A program made the position numbers and the translations under genes. A stretch of 48,262 nt of DNA from JBBDWJ01 sp040902925 (GTDB lineage: Bacteria; Acidobacteriota; Terriglobia; Bryobacterales; UBA6623), in contig JBBDWJ010000048.1 in NCBI GenBank assembly GCA_040902925.1, positions 1-48,262 of the forward strand, in the 5' to 3' direction. The notes beneath the pieces are model-generated. The model ran no database searches. It saw only the letters and a list, made by a program, of their open reading frames with translations, and was not told the DNA's origin. This document shows, piece after piece, positions 17,821 through 26,793 of the stretch. Position 1 is the stretch's first letter, and each line of letters begins with the position of its first letter.

Positions 17821-18774
17821 GAGTCCGATTTCGTGGATTAGCCCAAACCCTGCAACGCCTGCCAAGACCACCGGCGCGCGCCCGGGCCTTCCGCCTCCTC
17901 GTATGCTGGGGCAGGGAATTAAAGCAATACCGTTGCCAAACGGTTACGAACACATCACGGCGTTACACGGCAAGCCCCCTTGGCGCTTAAGCACAATAAC
18001 ATCAGCCGCTTAGCATATAAGCGCTACAATCGTTCCAGTACTTTTTGGACGTGGATGAGCCGCGAGGAATCGGATGTCTGTAGCTCCCGAACCTGATGTT
18101 TGTATCAGTTTCAGTTTCAGTTTCCGTAAGTATTGAAAATTCGTCAGCAAGTCGAACGGCGCCGGTAGAATCGGGACAGGCAAGCAACGGGCTACGTTCC
18201 GGCCGCACCGGCAGCCTGCGCAGACGCGAATGGAAACGCCATGCCGCGAATACCTGCCCGTTGCGATCGATGCGCGCACAACGGAAACTTCCTCTCCCGA
18301 CCCGCATGCTGGGCAACGTCCTCGTTGTCAACCTCGCCGCCGGATTCGCTTTCTGCCAGATCCGAACCAGCGGCCAGCACAACCTGTCTCACCTGCTGGT
18401 TTGGGTCACGTCCCTTTTCAGGCCGGAAACTCGCGTTGTATACGAGAGGGCGAAATCGCGCTGGGATCGAGAAGTCACAAGGGCGAAGACAATTTGCTTC
18501 GGCCGCCCGAACGGGTCCAACGCGGAAGCATTCCGCCAGGCCGCGTGAGGGAATTGGCTTGATATGCCCTGCGTTCTGGCGTAACATCCCATGGACGAAA
18601 TTTTCTACGGTGGCCGGCGTGCCGAACAGGTCATAACCCTCTCGAAGCCGCGCCGGAAAATGCGACAACCACCGCGATTCAAATCGAATATCCGGGCCGG
18701 ATACGCCGGCGGGAGTCGACGAAACCAAGCCGTGGTCCTACGACCATCCGTACAACCGAACTGGGGATAAGCCA
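17821..18774. other. 950-base stretch without a supported gene
   Basis: Open frames exist on both strands (for example minus 18192-18728) but none has recognisable motifs, good codon character or a ribosome-binding site. Around 18104-18124 there is a short TCAGTT repeat (three hexamers). The region separates the divergent CotH operon and the phosphoesterase gene, so promoters for both must lie here. I could not place them. Confidence 0.5.
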
Positions 18775-19977
18775 ATGGAACCGATCGTCACATTCAAGCC
18801 GGCTGCCGGAGGATTGGAAGCGCTAGGCGATGCGCCATCCGCCGATCCTGAAGCCCTTGCCGAATTCAGCCGCGCCCTACAGCTTCTCGAGAAGGCCCAG
18901 CTTCGGCCGGGTGTCATGAGCACCGTCGAAGACCCGGCCGTGGCGTTGCTGCAGACCTTCATCGCCGAACAGGCCGACCAGGGCAAGCTCAGCCCGGCGC
19001 CCGGAGGCGCGCTCGAAGCGAAATTCGACGAGCGCGATCTGCTGGGTTGGGCCGGCAGCTTCTTCACGTTCTGGCGCAGGCTCAGGCCGCACAAGTGGCT
19101 CACCGCGGCGCCCGCGCCCGATACCGTCAACAACACCTTCCGGCTGACCCTGCTCGGCGATTGGGGAACCGGACTCTATGGCGCGCCGGTATGTGCCCAA
19201 AGCATTGCCGCCTCCCCGGATCGCGCCGATCTCATCTTCCACCTCGGCGACACGTATTATTCCGGCACCGAAAAGGAAATCAAGAATCGCATGCTTGCCG
19301 TCTGGCCCAAGGTGCCAGGGGCCGTCAGCCGCGCCTTGAATGGCAATCACGAGATGTATACCGGCGGCGACGCCTACTTCAAACACGCTTTGACGAAATT
19401 CAACCAGGCCGCGAGCTATTTCGCGTATCAAAATGATCACTGGCTTCTGGCCGGGCTCGACACGGCGTACTCCGATCATGATCTCCACGGCGATCAGGTC
19501 GCCTGGCTCGAGAATCTTGTTGCGCAGGCGGGTGACCGCAAGCTGGTTCTGTTTTCGCACCACCAGCCGTTTTCGCTGCTCGACAATCAGGGGCCGAAGC
19601 TCGTCAAGAAACTAACCAACCTGCTCGCCGCCAAACGCATCTTCGCGTGGTATTGGGGGCATGAGCATCATTGCGTGCTCTACAAAGCCCACCCGGCTTG
19701 GGGGCTTCAAGGGCGCTGCGTCGGACACGGCGGATTTCCCTACTTCCGCGAAAAACAGTTTGGCGACCCTCCCGACCGGCCGACGTGGCGGCAGCTCGAT
19801 TCGAAGAATCTGGTGCCGTCCGCGCTCGTGCTCGACGGCCAGAATCCTTACATCGAGAACCATGAAACAGAGTACGGCCCGCACGGTTATATGACGGTCG
19901 AGTTTGAAGGCGAGACGGCTTTTGAATCGGTCCACGACGCCGACGGCACCGTGCTGCGCGCTCAACCTTTGGAGTGA
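18775..19977 (+). CDS. Calcineurin-like metallophosphoesterase
   Basis: The 400-residue protein has a ~120-residue N-terminal region of unknown fold, then a binuclear-metal phosphoesterase domain. Metal motifs are complete: GDWG (128-131), GDTYYSG (158-164), GNHE (190-193), SHHQP (261-265) and GHEHH (295-299). There is no signal peptide, so it is probably cytoplasmic. It could act on nucleotides, nucleic acid or phosphoproteins. The protease gene with a TPR-type module starts 6 bases after its stop, so the pair forms an operon. GGGGAT precedes the ATG. Confidence 0.88.
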   Translation: MEPIVTFKPAAGGLEALGDAPSADPEALAEFSRALQLLEKAQLRPGVMSTVEDPAVALLQTFIAEQADQGKLSPAPGGALEAKFDERDLLGWAGSFFTFWRRLRPHKWLTAAPAPDTVNNTFRLTLLGDWGTGLYGAPVCAQSIAASPDRADLIFHLGDTYYSGTEKEIKNRMLAVWPKVPGAVSRALNGNHEMYTGGDAYFKHALTKFNQAASYFAYQNDHWLLAGLDTAYSDHDLHGDQVAWLENLVAQAGDRKLVLFSHHQPFSLLDNQGPKLVKKLTNLLAAKRIFAWYWGHEHHCVLYKAHPAWGLQGRCVGHGGFPYFREKQFGDPPDRPTWRQLDSKNLVPSALVLDGQNPYIENHETEYGPHGYMTVEFEGETAFESVHDADGTVLRAQPLE

Positions 19978-19983
19978 ACCCTC

Positions 19984-21621
19984 GTGGCTGACCTTGCCAA
20001 ACTCGAGAAGGCTCTTAACGAAGCTCTGGCGGCGTTCGATTGGCCGGCAACCGAAGCCTTATGCGCCGAGCTGGTCGAGTCAATCTACCAAGCCAGCGAG
20101 GCGCTGCCCGAGGCGTCGGCCAACCGAATTCTGGGGGCGCTCCGCCGCAAGCAGCGCTTCGAGTGCATGACTTCGGTCGCGGAGGCGCTGCTCCGCTCCG
20201 GCCGCGCAACCGCGCGGGTGCGCCGTCAATACGCGCAGTCGCTGATCGATCGCAGGATTCTATTCGCGCCGGAACTCGTACTGCAGGGCGCCGCGCAGGA
20301 TTTGTCGACGTCGCAGGCCGAGTTGACTGAAGCGCGCGGTTTGACGGGGCGCATCTACAAGCAGCTTTACGTGAATCTGCATGCGCCCGGCGCGGCGCGG
20401 CAACGCTTTCTCGAACGGGCGATCGGCGAATACCTTTCCACCTATCGCGTGGATCCCAAGGCGAACCTGTGGCCGGGAATCAATGCCGTCGCGTTGCTGC
20501 AGCGCGCCGAACGGGATGGAATGTCTCTGCAAGGGTTGCCGGATCCCAAAGCCCTCGCCAAGGAAATTCTCGCAACGCTCGAGCAAAGGGAAGCCGACAC
20601 GGCGGACTTTCTGCCGGCCTGGGATGTAGCCACCGCGCTCGAGGCCCTGGTCGCGCTCGGCCGCCACACCGAGGCCGTCGACAAGGCCTTGGAATACAGC
20701 CTGCGGGGCGATGCCGACGCCTTCGAAATTAGTAGCACCGTGCGGCAGTTGGAAGAAGTATGGGAGCTCAGTGAGTCCGAAAAGCTGGGTGCGAAGCTGC
20801 TACCCATCCTGCGCGCGACTCTGTTGAAACGGCAAGGCGGCCAGATCACCTTTGATCCGAAAGACATCGCGAAGGAGGTCAAGCGAGTCGAAAACGCCAG
20901 GAACAGAGCCCCCGATGCCGGTGTTGCCAGAGCGAAGTTCGAGAAAGTTTTCGGCGAAGACGCTACCAGAACGCTCGAATGGTACAAGAAAGGGCTTGAG
21001 CAGACTCAGTCCATTGCGCGCGTGGAAAAGTTGACCGGCAAAGGGCACGGCACCGGCTGGCTGGTGAACCGCGCGGATTTCTTCCCGGGCGACTCCAAGC
21101 AGAAGCTGCTGGTCACCAATGCGCATGTGATCAGCCCTTCGGCTTATCCCAACGCGCTCGCGCCCGACGAAGCGCGCGCAAACTTCCAGGCGCTCGGAAA
21201 GAAATTCGATGTGGGCGAAGTCGTCTTTAGCTCGCCGCCTGAAGAGTTGGACGTAACTTTTGTGGCGTTACAAGGCCCCGAACCACCGGCGGAACCACTG
21301 CGCGTTTATACCAATAAGGTGAAACTCCGGGTGCCGCCGCAGCGGGTCTACGTGATCGGCCATCCCGGTGGCCGCGATATCGAATTCTCGCTGCAAGACA
21401 ATGCGCTGCTCGGCTGCAACGACCGCCTGTTGCACTACCGCGCGCCCACCGAGGGCGGCAGCTCCGGCAGTCCCGTGTTCGAGGATGCCGACTGGCGCGT
21501 GATCGCACTGCACCACGCCGGCGACACCGGCATGCAGCGAATCGACGGTAAGCCCGGCACCTATGACGCCAACGAGGGCATTGCGATCCGCGCCATCCAG
21601 CAGGCCACAAAGAAAGGCTGA
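19984..21621 (+). CDS. Trypsin-like protease with N-terminal TPR/TRAFs-binding-like module
   Basis: The 545-residue protein has a helical N-terminal half (about 1-310) resembling the TRAFs-binding (DUF4071/TPR-S) module: GRIYKQL (122-128), FLERAIGEY (142-150) and PGINAVALL (164-172). The C-terminal trypsin-fold domain has its triad at TNAH (His381), ELDVTFVAL (Asp423) and GGSSGSP (Ser494). Similar motifs recur in the 23244-24605 protein. No signal peptide is visible, so it is probably cytoplasmic. GTG 19984 is preceded by GGAG, which overlaps the end of the phosphoesterase gene. It is plausibly a regulated effector protease: the TPR half would sense or dock, the protease half would act. Confidence 0.85.
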   Translation: MADLAKLEKALNEALAAFDWPATEALCAELVESIYQASEALPEASANRILGALRRKQRFECMTSVAEALLRSGRATARVRRQYAQSLIDRRILFAPELVLQGAAQDLSTSQAELTEARGLTGRIYKQLYVNLHAPGAARQRFLERAIGEYLSTYRVDPKANLWPGINAVALLQRAERDGMSLQGLPDPKALAKEILATLEQREADTADFLPAWDVATALEALVALGRHTEAVDKALEYSLRGDADAFEISSTVRQLEEVWELSESEKLGAKLLPILRATLLKRQGGQITFDPKDIAKEVKRVENARNRAPDAGVARAKFEKVFGEDATRTLEWYKKGLEQTQSIARVEKLTGKGHGTGWLVNRADFFPGDSKQKLLVTNAHVISPSAYPNALAPDEARANFQALGKKFDVGEVVFSSPPEELDVTFVALQGPEPPAEPLRVYTNKVKLRVPPQRVYVIGHPGGRDIEFSLQDNALLGCNDRLLHYRAPTEGGSSGSPVFEDADWRVIALHHAGDTGMQRIDGKPGTYDANEGIAIRAIQQATKKG

Positions 21622-21816
21622 AAGCGAGCAGGCGGAAACGCGCCTTTGCGAGAATCCATCTTGGCCGGATACGTTCGCTCGGCTAGTCCTCACATATCTT
21701 CCAGCAACATATCTTCCAGCGCCTTCTGCGGCAGGGAACGTCGATCCGCGGGACGCGCTCCGCTATCGCGCAAAAGCGAATCGCCGCGTGCATTCCTTTC
21801 GCCGCCGAAACAATCC
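21622..21816. other. Convergent intergenic gap with a short direct duplication
   Basis: No gene is seen. ACATATCTTCCAGC occurs twice in tandem at about 21692-21720. It lies between the convergent protease and symporter genes and may belong to a 3' end region. No strong terminator hairpin was seen. Confidence 0.3.
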
Positions 21817-23193
21817 TCAAGCCCGCGCCTCAGCGGGTGATTCCTTAGCCAACCAAGCAGGCAAAACATAACCCGCCAGAGCAAAACAAATCGAAATCAG
21901 GTAGGGACACTCCCACTCCCAAAAGTAAGCCCCAACGATATACGAAACACCTCCCGCGGCCAAGCTCGATATCGCCGCCGAAGCGCCGCCAAAGCGGCTG
22001 AACAAAGCAAACGGCACAATCACGAATACACCCGAGCTGCCAAGCGCCGAGGATTCTTCGACAAGACCCCAAACCGTGTCAGCGCCAACCGCCACCCAGT
22101 AAGAAACCACGCCAAAGAAAACAACGCCGGCGCGATTCAAACGCAGCCGCGCGCGCGCGCTCATCGCCGGCCGCATAGGAATGATCAGATTGTGAGCCAG
22201 AAGCGATCCCGCGGTCAGCAGCACGCTATCGACTGTCGAAAGAATCGCGGCGGCCAGCGCGCCCGAAAACAGAATTCGCAACGTTGGACCCAGCCTCTGA
22301 TCCGCCATCGCGATGATCACCTGCTCGGGGTCGTCCAGCCCGGGCAACTCCGTCGCGCCGGCAACTCCGATGAGCGCGGCGAGCGTTCCGAAAACGAGAA
22401 ACGCCGTGCCGCCAGCCAGCAAACCCGTACGCGCGACTCGCGCGTTGCGGGCAGCCGCGACGCGCGCAATCACCTCCGCTGCAAATAGCGATCCGAACAC
22501 CGGTACCGCCCAGGCTTCGGCGGTAGCGGGCCACGAACGTTCCGCCGGAAACAAGCTGAGCCGTTCGGCGGGCACTGCGGACCAGTCAAAAGCGGCGTCG
22601 CCAAAAAATACTATCCACGACAGCCCCAGGATGCCGGCGATGAGTGTGATGCCTTGGATCAGGTCGGTTACAGCGTCGGCCTTCAGCCCGCCAAACGCCG
22701 TGTAGGTGATCACAATCGCGGCCGCGAACGCGATCGCCACTGAAGTATGGAACTCCGAGTTCGCCGCCAGCACCTGTCCGAAGCCGCGGATCTGCGCCGC
22801 CGCCCAAAGCACCGAGGTCGGAATCAGCAGCACGGCCGCGACGCGCTCGGTTTGCAGCCCGTAGCGCTGCCGGAACAGGTCGCCGAAGGTGGTCAGCTTG
22901 CGGTCCCAAAGCGGCTTCGCAAACAGCGCGCCCAACAGCAACAGGCAGATCGCATAACCAAACGGGTCAGCCGAGCCACCCGCCAAACCGTCGGCGTAAA
23001 CCGACCCCGCGCCCGAAATCAGCGACTCGGCTCCAAACCAGGTGGCGAAAATCGTAAACGTGCAGAGGCCGTACCCCAGGCTGCGTCCGGCCACCAGGTA
23101 GTCGTCCTCACCGCGGATACGCCGCGAAACGAACCAGGCCACGACCAACTGCACGACGATGTAGGCAAGAATAACGCCGAGTTGCAGGGACAT
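21817..23193 (-). CDS. Sodium:solute symporter (SSS family)
   Basis: This 458-residue membrane protein has about twelve to thirteen helices. It starts MSLQLGVILAYIVVQLVVAW with EDDYLVAGRSLGYG, as in SSS transporters, and contains the family signature around GALAAAILSTVDSVLLTAGS. The substrate (sugar, proline, pantothenate or similar) cannot be read from the sequence. It sits between the two TPR-module genes, 50 bases after the stop of the deoxyribosyltransferase-like gene on the same strand. Whether it belongs functionally with them is doubtful. Confidence 0.88.
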   Translation of the reverse strand: MSLQLGVILAYIVVQLVVAWFVSRRIRGEDDYLVAGRSLGYGLCTFTIFATWFGAESLISGAGSVYADGLAGGSADPFGYAICLLLLGALFAKPLWDRKLTTFGDLFRQRYGLQTERVAAVLLIPTSVLWAAAQIRGFGQVLAANSEFHTSVAIAFAAAIVITYTAFGGLKADAVTDLIQGITLIAGILGLSWIVFFGDAAFDWSAVPAERLSLFPAERSWPATAEAWAVPVFGSLFAAEVIARVAAARNARVARTGLLAGGTAFLVFGTLAALIGVAGATELPGLDDPEQVIIAMADQRLGPTLRILFSGALAAAILSTVDSVLLTAGSLLAHNLIIPMRPAMSARARLRLNRAGVVFFGVVSYWVAVGADTVWGLVEESSALGSSGVFVIVPFALFSRFGGASAAISSLAAGGVSYIVGAYFWEWECPYLISICFALAGYVLPAWLAKESPAEARA

Positions 23194-23243
23194 GTGGGTC
23201 GAACGATTCTAACCCAGTCGCCAACCTCGGTTGCTAAGTTTCG

Positions 23244-24605
23244 TCAACGAGGCTTCGCAGTCGCAAGACTTTCGATAACGGCGTCGAGCCAAGGCTGTTC
23301 TACGCCCCTGGCGCTCCGCGCCTCGCGAATCATCTTGAGGTTGTTGACCGTCGTCTCGGGCTCCCAAACTTCTCTGACGCACGCGATGGCGTCGCCCAGC
23401 CGCTGTCTGCTGGTTTCCTCGTCTCCGTCAAGCACGGCGAGTTCGAGCAGCGTGGCGTAATCCCAGTAGTCGGGCTTCGCAGCCTTGAGCCGTTGCATGA
23501 CGGCGAAGCGGACCACCGGAAGCAGCTCTGCTTTTCGCTCTTGCGCGCGCGTGCCGCCCTTGATATCCAACAGCGTGACGGCGTTGATTCCCGGATAAGC
23601 GTCGCGCCAATCGGCCTCGAATCCGCGGCTGTAGTTGTCGATGGCCCGATCCAGAAAGCCCGCTGCGCCGAAGGTATCGCCGGCCTTGCGCGCCTCGATC
23701 CAAAGATCCTTATAGACCCGGCCGATGAGGCCGCAAGTCTCTGAGCTGGGGCCCTGCTCTTCGACGACAGTTTCGAGAACATCGAGCGCCTCCTGGCGGC
23801 GTCCGAGACGGTTGAGCGCAAACCCTAGCTGCTCGCGCACCAAAACACTACGTTGCAGCACAGCGGGCAGGCGCTCATACAGGCTGACCATGCGATCCCA
23901 GGCTTTCACCGCCCGGTAGCTCAGGTAGAGATCGACCAGAACGCCGGCTTCGACCGCGTCGAGCGAACCCAGACTCTCCTCGACCTGCAACACTTCCTGC
24001 GGATCAGCGGTGCGGCGCGCTTTTTCCAACGCGCGTTTCTTCTCGGCCGAATACTGAACCTGATCCCGAAAGACATCGGTCTTGAGGTGCGCCACATCGG
24101 GGGCAGGGTAGTCTGGCAAAAGCTGAAAGAGCGGGCTATCCGCCGGGATGCCTTGCGCCACGTTCTCGCGCAACCCGCGAAGCTTGTTCGCCAGCGCCGT
24201 CCTTAACAGGCCCGCCTCGCGCGGCGTGAAGCGGTTGTTCTCGCCAAGCGCATAGGGCATGGCTCGAAGATAGTTCACGTCGAACGGCATCTTCTGCTGA
24301 GCGGCGAAGATCGGCAGCGTGGTAGCGGGCCGGGCCGCGTGCCGCACGCCCAGTTCGTAAAAGACATTCGCGTTAGCGGCAGTCAAATCCGCGACCGCGT
24401 AGTCACAAAGCAGCAGCCGCTCGAACATGGCCTTGTGGATAATGCCACCCGTACGCTCCTCGTCGGCCCTCACTGCCTCCATGCCCGCATCGTCGATCGC
24501 CGGCCGGATACCGAGCTCGTAAATCGCGTCGAAATCAATATCGGGCCCGCCGCCGGGATCTTTTTTCGTGCCGAAAGGCATCAGAACGAAACAAAGCGGT
24601 TTCAT
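23244..24605 (-). CDS. Deoxyribosyltransferase/TIR-like domain fused to TRAFs-binding TPR module
   Basis: The 453-residue protein starts MKPLCFVLMPFG, then residues 1-115 form a Rossmann-like nucleoside-2-deoxyribosyltransferase/TIR-like domain, with ADEERTGGIIHKAM and the conserved DLTAANANVFYELG (73-86). Residues ~185-453 are TPR-type helices matching the TRAFs-binding (DUF4071) domain, with GRVYKDL, FLDRAIDNYS and PGINAVTLL. This order, deoxyribosyltransferase-like then TPR, is that of the N-terminal part of animal ASK/MAP3K5. Start ATG 24605 follows GAGGTG; the GTG at 24611 is less likely. Function is inferred to be nucleotide sensing or NAD/nucleotide cleavage. Confidence 0.82.
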   Translation of the reverse strand: MKPLCFVLMPFGTKKDPGGGPDIDFDAIYELGIRPAIDDAGMEAVRADEERTGGIIHKAMFERLLLCDYAVADLTAANANVFYELGVRHAARPATTLPIFAAQQKMPFDVNYLRAMPYALGENNRFTPREAGLLRTALANKLRGLRENVAQGIPADSPLFQLLPDYPAPDVAHLKTDVFRDQVQYSAEKKRALEKARRTADPQEVLQVEESLGSLDAVEAGVLVDLYLSYRAVKAWDRMVSLYERLPAVLQRSVLVREQLGFALNRLGRRQEALDVLETVVEEQGPSSETCGLIGRVYKDLWIEARKAGDTFGAAGFLDRAIDNYSRGFEADWRDAYPGINAVTLLDIKGGTRAQERKAELLPVVRFAVMQRLKAAKPDYWDYATLLELAVLDGDEETSRQRLGDAIACVREVWEPETTVNNLKMIREARSARGVEQPWLDAVIESLATAKPR

Positions 24606-24715
24606 GTTCACCTCACGGCGTGGGGCACAGGATCGGCCAAGGCGCGCTAGTCATCAAACGGAGGAGTGGACCGTCAGCACCTTGGATCTTCGAGTTCGTA
24701 GAGTCGCTGGCGGAT

Positions 24716-25813
24716 CTACTCCGCCAAAAACCGGCGTATGGCGGTGTTAACCTTGTCTTGCTCGCAGCCGGGCGCCAGATGCCCACAAGGGCTTTCGAGA
24801 AGCACCACCTCGGCGCCGTTGAGTTTTGCGAACTCGAAGGAAGGGCCGGGGGTCACCATATGATCTTCGGCCGCGGAGATCACCATCACGCGCGCGCGCA
24901 CCGCCGCCACCGCCTTATCCATCGATCCTTCGAACGGCGCGGCAACATCATGGCCGATCATGGCGCGCAACTGCGAGGCCCAGTCGTAAGGATCATACCG
25001 CCGGATCAAGTCGGCCTCGCGCTCGGCCATGTATTTTTCGATCTGGGCGCGCTCGGTCTCGCTGTTGAATCGCGATGGCGACGTCAGCGCCAGACTGTGA
25101 ATGCCGGCCGCGATCCGCATCCCCGCCCGCCGCTCCTCCGTCGGGTTTTCGTACGCCTGGAGCGCTTCTTCGATCGCGTTCAACTGCGTGCGCCACAGAA
25201 GCAAATCGTACGAGCCAAGCCGCGGCGAGCCCACGATCGGAATCGCGCGCCGCATGAAATTCGGATACGAAACGGTCCATTCGAACGTCTGCATGCCGCC
25301 CATCGAGATGCCCATCACCGCGTGCAGCCGGTCGATGCCGAGTTTTTCAGTCAGCAGGCGGTATTGCGAGCGCACCATGTCGCGAATCGTATAGCGCGGG
25401 AACGCTGCTCCGGGTTGCTGCTTGCTGTTCGAAGGTGAGGAGGAATGTCCGTTGCCGAACGCTCCGACCAGAATCACAAAGTGCTGCTTGGGGTCCAAGG
25501 GGCCCTTCTCCCCGGCATACTCCATCAGGTTTTCGGCCGCCCCGGAAAACCAGGTCGGGAACAACACGGCGTTCTCGCCGTTGCCCCGCAACTCGCCAAA
25601 GGTGCGGTATTCCAGGCGGCAGTCTTCGATGACCTCGCCGCTTTCGAGCGGGCATTGGCCCAGCTCGGCGAATTGCTGCTGTTGTGCCTGGGCGGCGTCA
25701 ACACTCAACAGCGCCGCGAGAAAACACAACCGCCAGCTCCAACTCCAGGCCGGGCGAGCCGGCAGATTTGGGCGGCGCCGGGCGGGCGGCGGCTGTGTGG
25801 CGAAAAAAGGCAT
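24716..25813 (-). CDS. Secreted alpha/beta hydrolase of MetX-like type
   Basis: This 365-residue protein begins with a signal peptide (WSWRLCFLAALLSVDAAQAQ). The hydrolase core resembles homoserine O-acetyltransferase (MetX): GAFGNGHSSSPSN near the oxyanion region, GISMGGMQTFEW (Ser170), an AAEDHMVTP Asp segment and SPCGHLAPG for the His. Export makes a methionine-biosynthesis role unlikely, so it may act on an ester or acyl compound outside the cytoplasm. It is divergent from a TetR gene with 96 bases between starts, suggesting that regulator controls it. Confidence 0.85.
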   Translation of the reverse strand: MPFFATQPPPARRRPNLPARPAWSWSWRLCFLAALLSVDAAQAQQQQFAELGQCPLESGEVIEDCRLEYRTFGELRGNGENAVLFPTWFSGAAENLMEYAGEKGPLDPKQHFVILVGAFGNGHSSSPSNSKQQPGAAFPRYTIRDMVRSQYRLLTEKLGIDRLHAVMGISMGGMQTFEWTVSYPNFMRRAIPIVGSPRLGSYDLLLWRTQLNAIEEALQAYENPTEERRAGMRIAAGIHSLALTSPSRFNSETERAQIEKYMAEREADLIRRYDPYDWASQLRAMIGHDVAAPFEGSMDKAVAAVRARVMVISAAEDHMVTPGPSFEFAKLNGAEVVLLESPCGHLAPGCEQDKVNTAIRRFLAE

Positions 25814-25874
25814 GGCTGTAGATTTTGTCCGTTACCGGGCGTTGACCGCACGGCTGGCAGCCATTATACTCCCT

Positions 25875-25883
25875 CAGTAACTG
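25875..25883. promoter_or_regulatory. Possible TetR operator (short palindrome)
   Basis: CAGTAACTG is a 9-base palindrome (4-bp arms) in the 96-bp divergent region between the hydrolase (starts 25813) and TetR (starts 25910) genes. Autoregulating TetR proteins usually bind such sites, but the palindrome is short and this call is weak. Confidence 0.2.
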
Positions 25884-25909
25884 CTGACCCGCGAGGTCGC
25901 ACCAGCCGA

Positions 25910-26584
25910 ATGAAGCGAGTTTCTCCGCCCCATAAACCCGACGCCGATTCTCCGCGGCGCAAGCGCATGAAAAGCGATCAGCGCCGCCGCCAATTGATCG
26001 ACGTCGCCATCGCCTTGTTCTCCGAAAAAGGTTTTGGCGGAACGACCACCAGAGAAATTGCCAAGGCCGCCAACGTCAACGAGGCGATCATCTTCCGCCA
26101 CTTCGAAACCAAAGAAGGGCTATACGCGGCGATCCTCGACCAGCGGGCGCGCGAGACGCTTTCCGCGGAAGCCTTTGAGGTTTTGCGCGGCCTGGCGACG
26201 CTAGGTGACGATGTGGGCTTCTTTCGATTTTTGGTGCAGCGGATTCTGCACGCGTTTCGGGACTATCCGCAGTATCAACGCCTGCTGTTGTTTTCCTCGC
26301 TAGAGAACCATCCCTTCGCGCTCGGCTATCACGAGCGCTTTGTAGCTCCATCGTTTAAGTTTGTCCGCGAGTATATCGAGCACCGCCAGCGGCAGAAAGC
26401 ATTCCGCAAGTGCGACGCCGGCATGGCAGTGTTCTTCCTGGCCTCGATGGCGGCGCAATACGGCATGAACCGCTGGCTGTTCGACCGCAACAACCCTCGT
26501 GCGAGCGAGGAGGAAGTGATCGAAGCCGTGGTGGAGCTATTTCTTCGTGGCGTGCGGACGGGGAGCGCCGAGCCGTCGCGCTAG
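25910..26584 (+). CDS. TetR/AcrR family transcriptional regulator
   Basis: The 224-residue protein has an N-terminal helix-turn-helix: RRQLIDVAIALFSEKGFGGT then TREIAKAANVNEAIIFRHFE and TKEGLYAAIL. The C-terminal domain (ligand-binding) is helical with no known ligand. I placed the start at ATG 25910; ATG 25967, closer to the HTH, is possible. The divergent neighbour is the MetX-like hydrolase; the downstream gene (lactate permease) is convergent. Confidence 0.9.
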   Translation: MKRVSPPHKPDADSPRRKRMKSDQRRRQLIDVAIALFSEKGFGGTTTREIAKAANVNEAIIFRHFETKEGLYAAILDQRARETLSAEAFEVLRGLATLGDDVGFFRFLVQRILHAFRDYPQYQRLLLFSSLENHPFALGYHERFVAPSFKFVREYIEHRQRQKAFRKCDAGMAVFFLASMAAQYGMNRWLFDRNNPRASEEEVIEAVVELFLRGVRTGSAEPSR

Positions 26585-26793
26585 CTATCCCTTTTCGGAA
26601 GGCCGCTTGGGGATAGGCTTGGATGGCGGCCAGGCGATTACAGGCGCTCAGCCCTTCTTTGGTTGGGCCTTGCCGTGCAGCCCCTCTCGTTCACCTCCCC
26701 ACGGAAGATACAGCACGGGCTTGCGTCAAGATTCGTCTTGACGCTGCAAGCTCAGAGCTGGCGCCACAATCGCTGAAAACCCCAGCGCGGGCG
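26585..26793. other. Convergent intergenic region with dispersed repeat
   Basis: No gene is seen. The stretch carries a copy of the dispersed GTGGCGC repeat (26719-26767), inverted relative to the copies at 699 and 31675, between the convergent TetR and lactate permease genes. Confidence 0.5.
26719..26767 (-). repeat. Dispersed GTGGCGC repeat, copy 3
   Basis: Its reverse complement reads GTGGCGCCAGCTCTGAGCTT followed by GCAGCGTCAAGACGAATCTT and GACGCAAGC. It thus matches the copies at 699-734 and 31675-31724, including an inner hairpin (GCGTCAAG...CTTGACGC). Confidence 0.7.

Noticed and set aside
18096..18728. Overlapping open frames on both strands upstream of the phosphoesterase
   Set aside because: No motifs, no ribosome-binding site, and neither frame resembles protein.
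24716..25813. Homoserine O-acetyltransferase for methionine synthesis
   Set aside because: The protein has an export signal and no methionine genes nearby, so the MetX fold is likely used for another substrate.
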